Origin: Adiantum capillus-veneris
Taxonomy: Eukaryota; Streptophyta; Polypodiopsida; Polypodiales; Pteridaceae
Direction of reading: 5' to 3'
Length of the DNA: 64,000 nucleotides
Assembly (NCBI GenBank): GCA_014529385.2
Contig: CM043963.1
Location: 75,776,412 to 75,840,411, forward strand
A model generated the notes under the pieces. It was not told the DNA's origin, did no database searches, and was given only the letters and a program-made list of their open reading frames with translations. Of the stretch, positions 10,760 to 23,400 are shown one piece after another. The first letter of the stretch is position 1, and every line of letters starts with the position of its first letter. A program made the position numbers and the translations under genes.

Positions 10760-11243
10760 CATCATCCATGGCCTCTTCTTCTCGTACAACCCCCTCCGTT
10801 CATGCGGGCAACACTCAAAAGGCGAAGGAATGGTCGTGGTGGGATGAAGTGACCTTGGAAAGGCACCTTGTTGGCGGCGGGAGGTTCTCGTGCATGGGCA
10901 TGCAAGTTATGCTCTTACACGCGGAAGGGGGGGCATGACAAAGTTAGGGCACACTTTCTTAGAGTGCCGGGACATGAGGTGAAATTTTGCACCAACGTAA
11001 GCGGCGAGAAGAGGAAGGAGCTTGAGGAAAAAGATTGGCAATTCAATCATAAATCCAAGCCCGCACGCAAAGGTATCAACCCGAAGACCCTCATCCCTTC
11101 TTCTCCTCTACCCGGTGTTGGTGCCTGTGGATCTTCATCGGGTCTGATTCGTCGCCAAAGGACCCTTGCCACCTCTTGGGACCCAAAGAAGAAGGAAGAG
11201 GTCGATGCTGCCGTGGCCCGATTCTTCTATCACGACCATATCC
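10760..11243 (+). pseudogene. hAT transposase part 1: BED zinc finger
   Basis: Begins MASSSRTTPSVH, continues WSWWDEVTLERHLVGGG, then shifts frame near 10880 into SRAWACKLCSYTRKGG, VRAHFLRVPGHEVKFC. This is a BED-type zinc finger (CxxC, then H and C), which binds the element's DNA ends. It continues through a basic linker to DAAVARFFYHDHI, where the solo LTR interrupts it. The next residues (PFVAAR) are encoded right after the insertion at 34463. Confidence 0.85.
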
Positions 11244-11370
11244 TGAAACTGGCCCGTGGGGCGGTAGGCTTTGGCTTTCGCCCGTAATTCTTTACTTTAG
11301 ACACACATAGAGAGAACGTGCAAAGGAAACCTACGACGGGAATCAACACTTAAGCACACACAGGCTAGGA

Positions 11371-12524
11371 TGTAACTGGCCTGTACAACGTAGAGGGCGG
11401 TACTATTTCAATTACCTGTTAACTTTACACAGAGCATTGAGAAGGAAAGAGAACACAGTTGCGTCCAGCGACTAGAATGTCACTGCGTACACGAGACCGA
11501 CAGCCTGTAGGCCCCAAAGACTAGCGCCCTTTCGGTATTTCTTTATTCAATTTAAGGTAGACGATCCGACCACTTAGTACAGGCTTTCACAAAGCTGTCC
11601 AAACTTGGCGAGGTCTGAAAACGCAGGTTTTCGACCTGATTTCGGCAGCATAACGGCGCAAAAACCCTTGTAGGTCAAAAGTACCTGTCTAGGGCGGATT
11701 TCCTCGCTATCTGGAAGCTTTTTGGTGAGCTGTCACAGAAATTCAGCGGGCTGTAATTCTCTGTTTTACTGGCGGGTGCCCAAAAGCGTGTACACGCATC
11801 CCAAGGCTCTCACGAGGCTCCCCTGATGTTCCCTTCTAGTTTAGGTGCGAAACTCTAAACCTGCAGAAAAGCACAACAGGCTGTAATTCCCTGTTTTGGA
11901 TCGTTTTTAGCGGAGTGAACACGCCTACGCGTGTTCCAAGGGCTCCCGCACACAATGGGACAATTCCCCTGTAAATTGGACGAGTTTTCACGCGAGAAAA
12001 CTCTCCAAACTCGCAATCTTTCACGATGGAACTGTGCGTACTTGTGGGCGATTAGCAATCAGCTAATCGAAGTCTCTTGCCTTGGCAAACTTGCATAAAC
12101 CCCAAGAACTATACATGTTCATTTGAGTAGCCCAACTAGTCGGGCATTACCATATGTGCCAAAGGGGAGAGAGAGATGCACAAGAGCAAATCATCGCACT
12201 ACATGAGACAAAGGAGAAGGCAAGCTTTCCATTAAAGTTGTAGACCTGGGGTGCCCACTACTCACACACACACACACTGTAGGTCACTTATTAGTCAAAT
12301 CAGCCTCCACTCTCAAATTGGGCGCCCCCTCTTGCTGATGGAAGTGGAAAATCCACCTGGAGCCGCCATGTGTCTAGTTTGCCCCTTTTGAGTTAATTCT
12401 CTAGTTTTGACTAACTTATAAAGTTATAAGTGAGTTTCCGAGTGGCCCAGACTTCATTTGGCGCACATAGGCTTCCATACTCATCAAAATTCAGTGCTAA
12501 CTAGCCCGACCAGTCCTGACCGAC
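11371..12524 (-). mobile_element. 3' LTR of B, left segment
   Basis: Aligns with the 5' LTR of B at 31779 onward (shared start ACTGGCCTGTACAACG versus ACCGGCCTGTACAACG). It holds the block GGCCCCAAAGACTAGCGCCC at 11510. It is cut by A2 and continues at 26256-26428, where the antisense polypurine tract (AAGGGCGGGG) follows. Rejoined length is about 1327 bp against 1334 bp for the 5' LTR. Confidence 0.88.
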
Positions 12525-13998
12525 TGAAACCGGCCCGTAGGGCGGTAGGCGTTGGCTTTCACCCGAAATTCTTTACTTTATACACACACACAGCACTTTG
12601 CAAAGAAAACCTGCGACGGGAATTAACACTTAAATACACACACGGCTCGGAAGCTAGAATGCTCCGAGCAGACGCCGACAACCTGTAGGCCCCAAAATTG
12701 GCGCCCCTTTCGGTATTTCTTTATTCTTTAGGAGGGTAAATTACAAGGTAAGGTCCTGGGAATCCTTCACGTGTATCCACCTAGATACCATTTGATTTGG
12801 CCAAATTTCGGCAGCATAACAGCCCCAAAACTTGCGCGAAACCAATTCCCCTGCTGGAACTCGCTTGCACTGGCGTATACCCTCTGATTCCTGTCCAAAA
12901 ACAGTAAATTCAGCACGCTGTATTTACTGGTTTTTGCCCTGTTTTCAGCCCCAAACAGTCCCCTAACTGTCCTCTGCCAGTGGGGCACGATTCCCAATGA
13001 TCCTGGCATCCGTATGGCTGAAAAACAGTGAAATTACAGCGCATACACAATGCTGATTTTGCACCTGTACGGTGAGGTTATGACCCTCACCAGTGCCTGC
13101 CTTGGAGCAGCAGTTAGCTACCCCTGTTCCTGCTCAAGGAGGCTCTTGCCTCAGCACAAAAGCATGAACCCACACAACTGTACATCAGTCAAATGAGTAG
13201 CCCTCTTGTGGGGCATCACATAACTGCACGTAGGGGAGAGAGAGAGCAGTGTGTAGTGTGCAGGGCATCACTCCTAGCACCACACTGTACATGAGAGGGA
13301 AAGAAAGCACTCCATAGCTCTTAACCTGTGACAGGTTGCAAATGAGGCCTCTCCCAGCTTAAAAATCAGCGCCCATTTTTCTGCAAGAGGAAAGTTCACG
13401 AAAATGTGACACTGGCGCATTTTCAAGCATTTTCCCGTTTCGGGTTTGCCGCCTAAAAATATCTTGACCGGTTGCCCAGTTGACTTCGCGGAAGAGTTAT
13501 ATAATGTTCCCCTAGTCATACCGGAGGTAATGATGCGAACACATTTCACGGCCCAAAATAGCAGTTCCCTAAATTTTAGGAGATGCTTCTGTTGGGCTGC
13601 CACTGGTCTTCTGACCATCTATCCTCATTGGGACCGCATCCAAAAGTGCAATGTGGCCCAACTGTCGGATACTTTTTGTTGGTAGTCCCACCTTGACTTT
13701 ACGCCTTAATTGAGTTCACTTCCTAGTATCCACCAACTTGCTAAGTGCGACGGGGGGACCTATATGATCTGGCTCTGAGCCTAGACATCCTCTTACTATA
13801 CGAATTCCAGTGCCGACCACTTACCATCTGCGGGTGAATCTACCGTTCACATTGGCCTTACAATGTCCGACCGTTTGCTACTTCAAAAAGAGGGTCTTAA
13901 ACAAATAAAATAAACCCCATTGGAAAGAAACCAACAACCAAGGTTAGCAGTTGCCACATCTCTGTGACATGGTTAATAACTGCCACGTCCTCGTGACA
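12525..13998 (-). mobile_element. 3' LTR of A2
   Basis: Plus-strand ends TGAAACCGGCCCG and CGTCCTCGTGACA. It is followed at 13999 by the antisense of the polypurine tract AAGAGGGGGG. It contains the conserved block GGCCCCAAAATTGGCGCCCC at 12688. Confidence 0.93.
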
Positions 13999-14168
13999 TA
14001 CCCCCCTCTTGAAATCGCAAACGTCCTCGATTGCATTCCATAAATACACGCCACTGATGATCTTGTGCTATCAACACTCTTTTATCATCGCATGTATCTG
14101 CAAGAAAGGTCGTAACATACATAGATACAAATGACTTAATGAGGCCTTCATACTTTTGCCATTTCCAT

Positions 14169-15869
14169 CTATGGCACTGAATTCATATGTACATTTGATG
14201 TACTAGCTCTATCATTACCCCTCCTTTGCACACGTTGGGTTGGGGCATAAGTATGCTGTAACCCAAAGGCTTCAAGGTAGAGTTGCAATACATTTGGTGA
14301 CTCTGACAGATCATGCTCTTCCATCCATTTTGCATCCATAGGTGGATAGTTCTTGAACTTCACCAAATAACGTCTTGCAACTTGTCCTTTAATTTTTCTG
14401 TCCTTATGTGCCAAAACTTGCTCAGGTACCAGGATCTCATCAAGTTCCTCAACTTCTGGCTGATCCTCAACTGGCATATCTTCTGGCACATCACCCACGA
14501 AGGGTCTTAGAAGACTCACGTGAAACGCATTATGAATCTTCCACGCATCAGGCAATTTCAGCTTGTAAGCCACATCGCTGATCTTGTCAAGCACTTGAAA
14601 AGGCCCATAGTAACGCATGCTGAGCTTAGGAAACAGCCGTTCCTTGCCCTTCATCTTCTTTAACCTTGCCTTTTCGAACCGTAAGAGAATCCAATCACCA
14701 GGTGATAGTAGCAATTCACGACGGTGACGATCAGCAGCCTTTTTCTGTTTTGCTTGAGTCTTCTCCAAGGCAACTTTAATCTTCTTATACATCTCATCCA
14801 TGTTCTCAACATATCGATTTGCCTCAAAGATCTTGTCCTTTGTGTGCAAAATGGGAGGAACCTTTTTGCCGCCTTCAACAATTTCAAAAGGTGCTTTGCC
14901 AGTAGACGAATGCACCGTATTATTATACGCATACTCAAGCATAGGCAAATACTGTTCCCACTTGCCCTTATTATCTGACACATAGCATTTCAGCAGATCT
15001 AAGACAGTAGAATTGGCCTCTTCTGACTGTCCATCAGTTTGTGGATGAAACGAAGACGAGAACTTGAGCGTAGTACCCATGTTCTCAAACAATCCTCTCC
15101 AGAACAAACTGGTCATGCGAGGATCACGATCACTGATAATCGATTGTGGCATACCATGGTACTTAAACACATTGTACATGAACAAGCGTGCCATCTGATC
15201 AGATTTTATCTTCTTCCTGACGGGGATAAAATGGGCCTGCTTGCTGAACCTGCAGATAATGGTCCATATACCATCATTCCCTGTTGGTGTCCTTGGAAGA
15301 TCAAAGATAAAGTCCATAGCAATGCTTTCCCATGGCTTATCCGGAATCGGGAGTGGTTGTAACAACTGTGGTGCCTTTTGCCTGTCAAACTTGACCTTTT
15401 GGCAAACTATGGATGCTCGCACAAAGGCATCCACATCTCTCCTCAAGGTAGGCCAATAGAAGAACGTCTCTACCGCTTTAACTGTTGCATCAATGCCACG
15501 ATGCCCTGCATACGGTGGGACATGACTCTCTTCCATGACCTTATGTCGCAGTGGCCTAGTGACACAAAGTCTGCCATGCATCATCATAAAACCATCTCTG
15601 AAGAGGTAGTGCTCGTGATGTTGCCCCTCTTGTAACTGTTCAAAGATCCTTGCAAAATCTTCATCAACAGTATACTGTTCCTTCATGTCATCTAACTCAT
15701 GATGATAAGGAATTGACACAGCTGAAATTTGTGGCTTTCTTGATAACGCATCAGCCACAACATTCTTCTTGCCTTCCACATGCATAATCTGGAAGTGGAA
15801 CATGGAAAGAATGTTTGCCCATCGCATATGCTTTTCAGATAACTTTGACTGTGTCAAGAAGTATCGCAA
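14169..15869 (-). pseudogene. A2 pol: RNase H end, integrase, chromodomain
   Basis: 566-codon open frame. In order it has the RNase H tail (RYFLTQSKL, NVVADALSRKP), the integrase zinc domain, the catalytic core with D (MDFIFDLP), D (SDRDPR) and E (TDGQSEEANS), then YYGPFQVLDKISDVAYKLKLP and a C-terminal chromodomain (RYLVKFKNYPPMDAKWMEE). Integrase inserts the cDNA; the chromodomain in this lineage targets marked chromatin. The frame is intact but cut from RNase H by a stop at about 15906 (HYL-stop-GADF). It is 3'-proximal, as in all chromoviruses. Confidence 0.93.
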
Positions 15870-15905
15870 GGTCTCATGATCTGTTTGGACAACAAAATCA
15901 GCACC

Positions 15906-17092
15906 TTAGAGGTAGTGCTTCCAGCTAGAAAGCGCATGAATCACGGCCAAGAGCTCTTTCTCATAGACTTGCATAGTCCTCTCTGGCCCTTGCAAAATTC
16001 GGCTTTCATAGGCTACTACCCGTCCATCTTGCATTAGCACTGCTCCGATGCTACTGCCACACGCGTCACACTGGACCACAAATGACTTCCTGAGATCTGG
16101 CAGAACAATAATTGGATCTGAAGTCAACTTTTCCTCTAAGAGACTAAAAGCTGAAATCTCTTTTTGGGTCCATCTGAAAGTGACCTCTTTCTTTTGCAAT
16201 GCGTGAAGAAGCGATGCTATCTCTGCAAAATTTCTGATAAACCTTCTATAGTAGGAACACAATCCCAAGAAGCTTCTGACATCGTGCACAGTCTTCAAGT
16301 CTGGCCATGTCTTGATAGCTTCGACCTTTGCGGGATCCATTCTAACACCATCCTTTGAGACTATGTGGCCCAGAAAGTGGATCTCTTCGAGGAAGAATTC
16401 ACTTTTCTTAGGATTGACAAGTAACCTGTGACTGCGCAGGTCTTCGAACACAATGGTCAAGTGACGCCTATGCTCCTCTTCATTCTTCAAATACACAATC
16501 ATGTCATCGAAGAATGTTCCAACAAACTGTTGATGCGAGCGGAAAATCCGGTCCATCATTCTGTTGAACATGGCAGGAGCATTTGTTAGCCCAAACGGCA
16601 TCACTAGAAACTCATAAAGACCAAATGTCGTTCTAAATGCAGTCTTGTGCACATCCTCTGGGCTTATACGAATCTGATGGTACCCACTCTTCAGGTCTAT
16701 CCTGCTGAAATTGCAGCACCCTCTAAACGATCGAGAATGTCATCAATGCGAGGAATAGGAAACCTATTCTTGGTGGTATTCTTATTCAACGCACGGTAAT
16801 CAATACACATGCGCCATGAGCCATCCTTCTTCTGCACTAGGAGCACTGGGGAGCAAAAGGGTGAAGAACTAGGCTGAATCAGCCCCTTCTCTAATAACTC
16901 CTCAACCTGGCCCATAATCTCTTTCTGCTGCGCCGCACTAACCCTGTAGGGAGGTGTATTTGGTGGGCTACACCATGGCACCAAATCTATCCGATGGTCC
17001 TCAGGTCTCTCTGGCGGCAATTGCGACGGCAATGAATTAGAAAAACAATCACTAAACTTTTGCAAAAATGATGACCTTTCTTTATCTAACAC
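15906..17092 (-). pseudogene. A2 pol: reverse transcriptase and RNase H
   Basis: Two pieces. 17092-16697 has [21 protein letters not shown] and [15 protein letters not shown]. 16652-15906 has the RT active site FFDDMIVY, FLGHIVSKDGVRMDP, FLGLCSYYRRFI and then RNase H (VVQCDACGSSIGAVL, YEKELLAVIHAL). A frameshift near 16697 breaks the frame before the expected [11 protein letters not shown] block, and a stop ends it at 15906. Another frameshift at about 17095 separates it from protease. Confidence 0.92.
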
Positions 17093-17904
17093 AGATAAAT
17101 TTGACTGATCCCTATCTGAGACATCACGTGCAAAATCAGGTACACAGAAAGATGATTCTTTATTACAGAAGTGATAGCAGAAGCAGATACAATAGGGACT
17201 GACTCTCCTTTAAGCTTTACATCCAAGATGTGAGTTTTGCCCCTATGCTGTACAATGATCTTTTTGTTGTAGGCATCCAAGACTCCATGCACTCGGAACA
17301 TCCACGGGGTCCCCAACAAGGCGTCACAACCTTCGAGCGGCATGATGTAAAACTCTTCAGTGTCCACATACGACTGAATATGCAGACGCAGTTTTCCAAT
17401 GATGGGAGTAACACATTCTGAGTGGCCAGGACATGCCAACCCTGCCTCTGCTGTGTACCCCATCTGTTCAGCTCTGATGCCCAGCTTCATAGCTAACTCT
17501 GGTGAGATAAAGTTGGCTTTGGCACCTGGATCAAAGAAGATGAGTGCCGTCTGATCTCTAACTTTACCCCATGCCCTGCATAACTCACTGGCATCTGTGC
17601 TGGGCCTGTCACCCACCATGTCTGGCACTAAACCTGCCGTGGGTTTAGGCTTCTTGCCTTTCTGGTCTTCTTTATCCTCTGAGTTAGCTGGCCTTTTTCT
17701 TCGTGGACAATTTATAGAAATATGACCAGGCTGCTCGCATACAAAGCATTTGTTCTCAGCCATTAGGACCTTCTTTTCCTCGAGCGACTTGCGCACAAAA
17801 GGCTTCCTTTTCTGTTTCTTTGCCGGCGCTCCAGAAGTCCCAGCTGAATCCTTGTCTTTGGTGACCTGTTCTGACCCCTGTGACGCATCAGGAGCCGTTT
17901 TCAC
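17086..17904 (-). pseudogene. A2 nucleocapsid zinc knuckle and aspartic protease
   Basis: Zinc knuckle CFVCEQPGHISINC near residue 53, a lysine-rich linker, then a retropepsin-like domain with FFDPGAKANFISPELA. Here the active-site triplet is DPG instead of the usual DTG or DSG. The neighbours B (DPGAHANFIS) and C3 (EGAKANFFS) show the same or a related form, so DPG looks like a lineage feature. The frame is continuous with the gag ORF upstream except for one TAG. Confidence 0.88.
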
Positions 17905-17910
17905 AAAGGG

Positions 17911-18975
17911 CTACTTCGCTGAATTTTTCTTTTGCTGCCCTCCTTTATCACTGCTCGGAAATCCACTGTCCTCTCCTATCAACAGGGCAAGACCAGTGTT
18001 CGCAACTTCCATAAGCTGAGTAAGGGTAGCCACTCTGTTCTTTGTACAGTAATCACGAAGCCCTTTAGGCAGCCCACAACAATACTTCTCTATCTGCTCT
18101 GTCAGTGGCACAAATCTGTAGGAGGTCACTGAGAGTAATGCTTTACAAAACCTCCTATTGTAGTCCAACAAGCTCTTGCACGAAGCTGCCGTAAGCTGGT
18201 GCCAATCTGTCAGGACATCGGCTTCAAATTCATTTGATAGCCAAGCAGATGCAAACATTTGCTTGAAGTAAACCCAAGTGGCGGGTGCCTGTCCTTGCAT
18301 TAACAATGTCGTCCACCATGTAAGCGCATTGTCCTTTAAGAAAATGGCAGCTTTCCTGACCTTCGAGGCCTCTGTAAAATTCCCTCCCGCATAAGCTGTA
18401 TCAAACTGCTGGAGGAAAGTGAGTGCCTTTGTCTTATCCTCGAAACCACTGAAGGTATTGAACTTTACCGCTGCACCACCTTCTTTGTAAGCCTTCGGCT
18501 TCTCTAGTGCCCCCAAGTTGTCATACGGGATGGTCTGCAACATGGGCACTGTACTAGGCATGATCGGCACGTGTTGGCCATTCACATTTTGCGTCAGAGG
18601 TGCGATATCTTGCTGCTGTCCAGAAAAACCAGCCATGCCAAACTGACCCTGTGGCACCCCAAACTGACCCTGGTTGCCGTGGAAACCTTGTTGCATGCCG
18701 ATAGTACCATACATGGGGTTTGGCATGATGCCTTCCATACCCCCGAACACTGTTCCTGGCATGTACGGCTGACTTCCAGACGCATAACCAGCCATACTTT
18801 GGAGCACTGATCCACCCCCGAAATACCCAGGATGTACCGTGGGTGGTGGAAAAACTGAGTGCATAGCCTGGTATCCAGCTCCCTGTCCATTCAAGACAGC
18901 ATGCTGGCTCTGAAAGGTGGCGGGCTGAACTGGCATAACCTGTGGAATAGGCGTTCTAGCCACCTGTTCAAGCAC
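17911..18975 (-). pseudogene. A2 gag, main part
   Basis: 354 codons: a Gly/Met/Gln-rich N-terminal part (QGFHGNQGQFGVPQGQFG), then the Retrotrans_gag-type core with FNTFSGFEDKTKALTFLQQF, AAIFLKDNALTWWTTLL and FKQMFASAWL. This forms the particle shell. It ends at a TAG preceded by Lys codon AAG, then continues in frame into the nucleocapsid/protease ORF. Confidence 0.88.
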
Positions 18976-18984
18976 GGGAGGAAC

Positions 18985-19401
18985 CTACTTTGGAGTCCCC
19001 GACTCCGCAACATGCGAGTGCTCCCTTTCCTCCTGCGCCTCATGAAGTACCTGGGCTTGAGCTTCAACAAGCTCCGTACGCGGCGTAGGTTGCCTATTTT
19101 GCTGTTGCAGTGGTGGCGCTTGCAAGAATTCGATAAACCTCGGATTCTGCACCAACTGCGAAAAGACATTCACCGCGGCAACTAACTGAGTCTTAAACGC
19201 ATCATCCTCAAGTTGCCCTGTCATAAAGCCCTCTACTACTGGAGGGACATTCACGTTGACAGGAGGTACAGACTGACGTGGCCGTGAGCTCTCGCCAATC
19301 TCAAAAACCATAGGAATCTCCTGCCTGTCCTTTGGAGAGGAACCCTCTTCCATAATTCCCTTCCCCTTGTCGGCCATAGTGTAATCCCCGCGTTCTTGCA
19401 C
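18985..19401 (-). pseudogene. A2 gag N-terminal part
   Basis: 138 codons starting MQERGDYTMADKGKG (a second ATG at MADKGKG is possible). It is in frame with the next gag piece; only a TAG and three codons separate them. It was probably one gag ORF originally. Confidence 0.8.
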
Positions 19402-19455
19402 TGTGTGTCTTTACCCTGAACAATCCAGGCTCACTCTTTGAGGAAAAAGTGATTG

Positions 19456-19475
19456 ATGTCCCGGCAACGGAACCA
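19456..19475 (-). other. A2 primer-binding site
   Basis: Directly next to the 5' LTR, the minus strand reads TGGTTCCGTTGCCGGGAC. This is not the initiator-Met site used by C, D and the copia. It resembles the 3' end of plant tRNA-Asp (GGCAACGGCGCCA) except for two bases; the primer identity is inferred. Confidence 0.6.
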
Positions 19476-20055
19476 TGAAACCGGCCCGTAGGGCGGTAGG
19501 CGTTGGATTTCACCCGAAATTCTTTACTTTATACACACACACACAGCACTTTGCAAAGAAAACCTGCGACGGGAATTAACACTTAAATACACACACGGCT
19601 CGGAAGCTAGAATGCTCCAAGTAGACGCCGACAACCTGTAGGCCCCAAAATTGGCGCCCCTTTCGGTATTTCTTTATTCTTTAGGAGGGTAAATTACAAG
19701 GTAAGGTCCTGGGAATCCTTCACGTGTATCCACCTAGATACCATTTGATTTGGCCAAATTTCGGCAGCATAACAGCCCCAAAACTTGCGCGAAACCAATT
19801 CCCCTGCTGGAACTCGCTTGCACTGTCGTATACCCTCTGATTCCTGTCCAAAAACAGTAAATTCAGCACGCTGTATTTACTGGGTTTTGCCCTGTTTTCA
19901 GCCCCAAACAGTCCCCTAACTGTCCTTTGCCAGTGGGGCACGATTCCCAATGATCCTGGCGTCCGTATGGCTGAAAAACAGTGAAATTACAGCGCATACA
20001 CAGCGCTGATTTTGCACCTGTACGGTGAGGTTATGACCCTCACCAGTGCGTGCCT
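19476..20055 (-). mobile_element. 5' LTR of A2, segment 1
   Basis: Matches 12525 onward almost base for base. It includes the conserved block at 19641 and stops at the copia TSD TGCCT (20051-20055). It continues at 25354-26250. Confidence 0.93.
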
Positions 20056-20335
20056 TGTGGGGGAGCAGGAGAGAGAGCCCACTTGCTATTCTATGCAATG
20101 AGGGTGAAGGAGAAGAGGAGAGTGGCGCAGAAGAAGCTCACGCAGAGAAAACGTGAGAGAGAGAGAGAGAGCTCGTAGAATTTTTGGGAAAAGCCACGCT
20201 AATAACATTTGGGCTTGACCTTTGAGTATATGAGTAAGTGACTAGGGGGCCATTCACACTTGGGCCCCCTCACTTATAAGTCTTTTAACTTATAAGGTAA
20301 TAAGTACAAGGCACTTAGGCCTTTATTCCCTAACA
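20056..20335 (-). mobile_element. 3' LTR of copia with adjacent polypurine tract
   Basis: 280 bp, plus-strand ends TGTGGGGGAGC and TTCCCTAACA. It differs from the other LTR at one visible base (AGAGCCCACTT against AGAGTCCACTT). The minus strand just outside (20336-20346) reads AGGTGGGAGGT, the polypurine tract. Confidence 0.96.
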
Positions 20336-20414
20336 ACCTCCCACCTAAAGGCAATGTACCTTGGGAGATCAAAGAATCAACTAACTATAATACATCAGCT
20401 GATCATGCACTTAC

Positions 20415-23400
20415 TCATCCAACACCCATCATCTGTCGGCAATATGCAAACCGCTCTGCTGGAAGACTCTTGGTCAAAAGATCTGCAGGATTGTCATTTG
20501 TGTGCACCTTGACAAGTGTAATGCTCTTGTCATCAAGCACACTCCTGATAAAATGATACTTCACCTCTATGTGCTTTGTCTTGGCATGAAAAACAGGATT
20601 CCTTGCAAGCATAATAGCACTCTGACTATCACAGTGTAGCACAGGAACCGGTGACTTAATGCCAAGCTCTTCTACCAAACGCATGAGCCACAAAGCTTCT
20701 TTGCATGCCTCAGTGGCAGCCACATACTCAGCCTCAGTGGTAGACAAAGCAACACATTTTTGCAGTCTAGAAATCCAAGAAACTGCACCTCCTGTGAATG
20801 TAAACACATCCAGAGGTAGACTTCCTGCAATCTGGATGTCCAACAAAATCTGCATCTGTAAAGCCATGCACAGATGTCTCACTCTTCCCAAAACAAATGC
20901 ACAAGTCTTTAGTGCCTTTCAAGTATCTCAAGATACACTTCACTGCTTCCCAATGCTTTTTGCCAGGATTGCTCATGTACCTGCTTACCACTCCCACCGC
21001 AAATGCAATGTCCGGACGTGTAGCAACCATAGCATACATCAAACTGCCAACGGCTGATGCATAAGGAATCTTGGCCATTTCAGCCCGCATATCATCTGTG
21101 TTTGGGCAGTCATGTGCAGTCAGTTTTACATATGGAGGCAGTGGAGTACCAAGTGCCTTTCCCCCATCCATATGAAAACGATGTAGCACCTTATTAACAT
21201 AATCTCGTTGAGATAGATACAGACGCGTGTTGGGTCTATCTCGAGAGATACGCATGCCCAAAATATGATTAGCATCACCAAGATCCTTCATGTCAAAGCG
21301 ATTCTTTAAGCTTTGCTGTAATGCATCCAACTCCGTGACATTGTTACCCGCAATAAGCATGTCATCAACATACAAAATCAGCAATAGAAGAGATCCATCA
21401 CTTGCCGTTTTGATATACAAACAGTGATCAGAATTACTTCTTTTGTATCCTTGAGACCTCATGAATGTATCAAACTTGTGATACCATGCACGGGGAGACT
21501 GTTTCAAACCATACAAGCTCTTCAAGAGTCTACATACTTTCTTCTCTTGCCCCTTTGACACAAAACCTTCTGGTTGCATCATATAGATAATCTCAAGCAA
21601 ATCGCCATGCAAAAACGCTGTTTTGACATCCATTTGCTTTAACTCCATATCTTCAGAAGCAACCAGGCCTAAAGCAAGACGTAATGTGGCAAGCTTTACA
21701 ACAGGAGAAAAAATCTCATCAAAGTCAACACCATGCTTTTGCTTGTACCCTTTAGCAACCAAACGTGCCTTGTACTTTGAAGAAGCATCAGATGTGACCT
21801 TGGTCTTGTAAACCCATTTACATGGCAGAGCCTTATGCCCTTTAGGCAAATCAACCAAGTCCCATGTATGGTTTTTCTCCAAAGATTGCATTTCCGAAAC
21901 CATTGCTTTGAACCATTTCTTACTGTCTTCCCGTTGCATAGCCTCTTTATAGCAAGATGGCTCACCACAATCAGTAAGCATGACATAGTCCAAAGACGGT
22001 TCATATCTATCGGGGGGCCTTGTCACCCGAGTAGACCTACGCACCCAATGATCCATAACAGGTGGATTTTCAGCCTGTAAATCATCAAAAACAGCAGGCT
22101 GTTCAGCCGGTTGCATCGCAACAACGGGCGGTCTAGGAGCATCAACCTGTTCCCCTACATGTGGTGCATCAATGGCAACTTGTTGGGGCTGATTTTCAGC
22201 AGCTAATGGCTGATTTTCAGCACCATTTTCAGCATGTAAAGGCTGCTGAACATTGGGCCTTCTTGGCTGTCCATATGTAACATCTTCACGAAAAACAACC
22301 CGGCGCACTTCCTCGACCTTTGTGGGCTGTTTGTGCATGCAATTCTCATTGAAGATGACATCATTGCTGCGTATGATTTTTCGTAATGCGGGATCCCATA
22401 ATCTATACCCCATTTCACCATCCTCACCATATCCTAGGAAAATGCATTTATGAGACTTTGGTTCTAGTTTGGTGCGGAGTTCACTCCGGATGTGAACATA
22501 GGCCTCACAACCAAACACTCTTAAATGTGCATATGAGGGTGGCTTGCCAGACCACACCTCCTCAGGCACCTTTCCACCCAAAGCCTTGCTAGGTGAGCGA
22601 TTAATCAAGTGAATAGCTGTTTGCACAGCTTCTGCCCAACAACCATGAGGTAATGCAGCATGTGACAGCATACTCCGAACTTTCTCTTGGATAGTCCGGT
22701 TCAACCTCTCTGCAACTCCATTCTGAGAGGGATTAAAAGGAGCCGTGAGCTCTCTTTTAATACCTTTAGTAGCACAAAAGTCAATAAATGCTTTTGATAC
22801 ATACTCCCCCCCATTGTCTGAGCGCAAAGACCTAAGCTTCTTGTCAGTTTGATTCTCAACAAACGCAAGAAACTTCTTGAAAGTATCCAAAACATCGCTT
22901 TTAGCACGTATTGGATACACCCACACCTTACGTGTAGCATCATCGATAAACGAGACAAAATATTTCTTTTCCCCTAAGGACAACTGTGGCATTTCACATA
23001 CATCGGAATGCACTAAGTCTAACCTGTCAGACTTCAAAGAAAGAGACCTTTTGTGCGGTGTTTGACTGTGCTTACCATAAATACAATGCTCACAATGAGA
23101 AAAATCAGCATACCTCAAACACGGCAAATAACCACAACGAGACAGAGTTTCCATTCCTCTTTTACTCATGTGTCCCAACCGGCCATGCCACAAAGAAACA
23201 CTTGGCTGCTCGGTTACGGCGACAACATGGTCACGCACACTAGATACATGCAAAGGATACAAAGTGTCCGATTTACAACCCTTGGCTACAATCCGGGCCC
23301 CTTTACAAATTTTCCACTTGCTATCACCAAAAGTGGTGTGATAGCCTGCATCATCTAGCTGCCCTGTACTAATCAAACTCTTCTTGAGTTGTGGCACATG

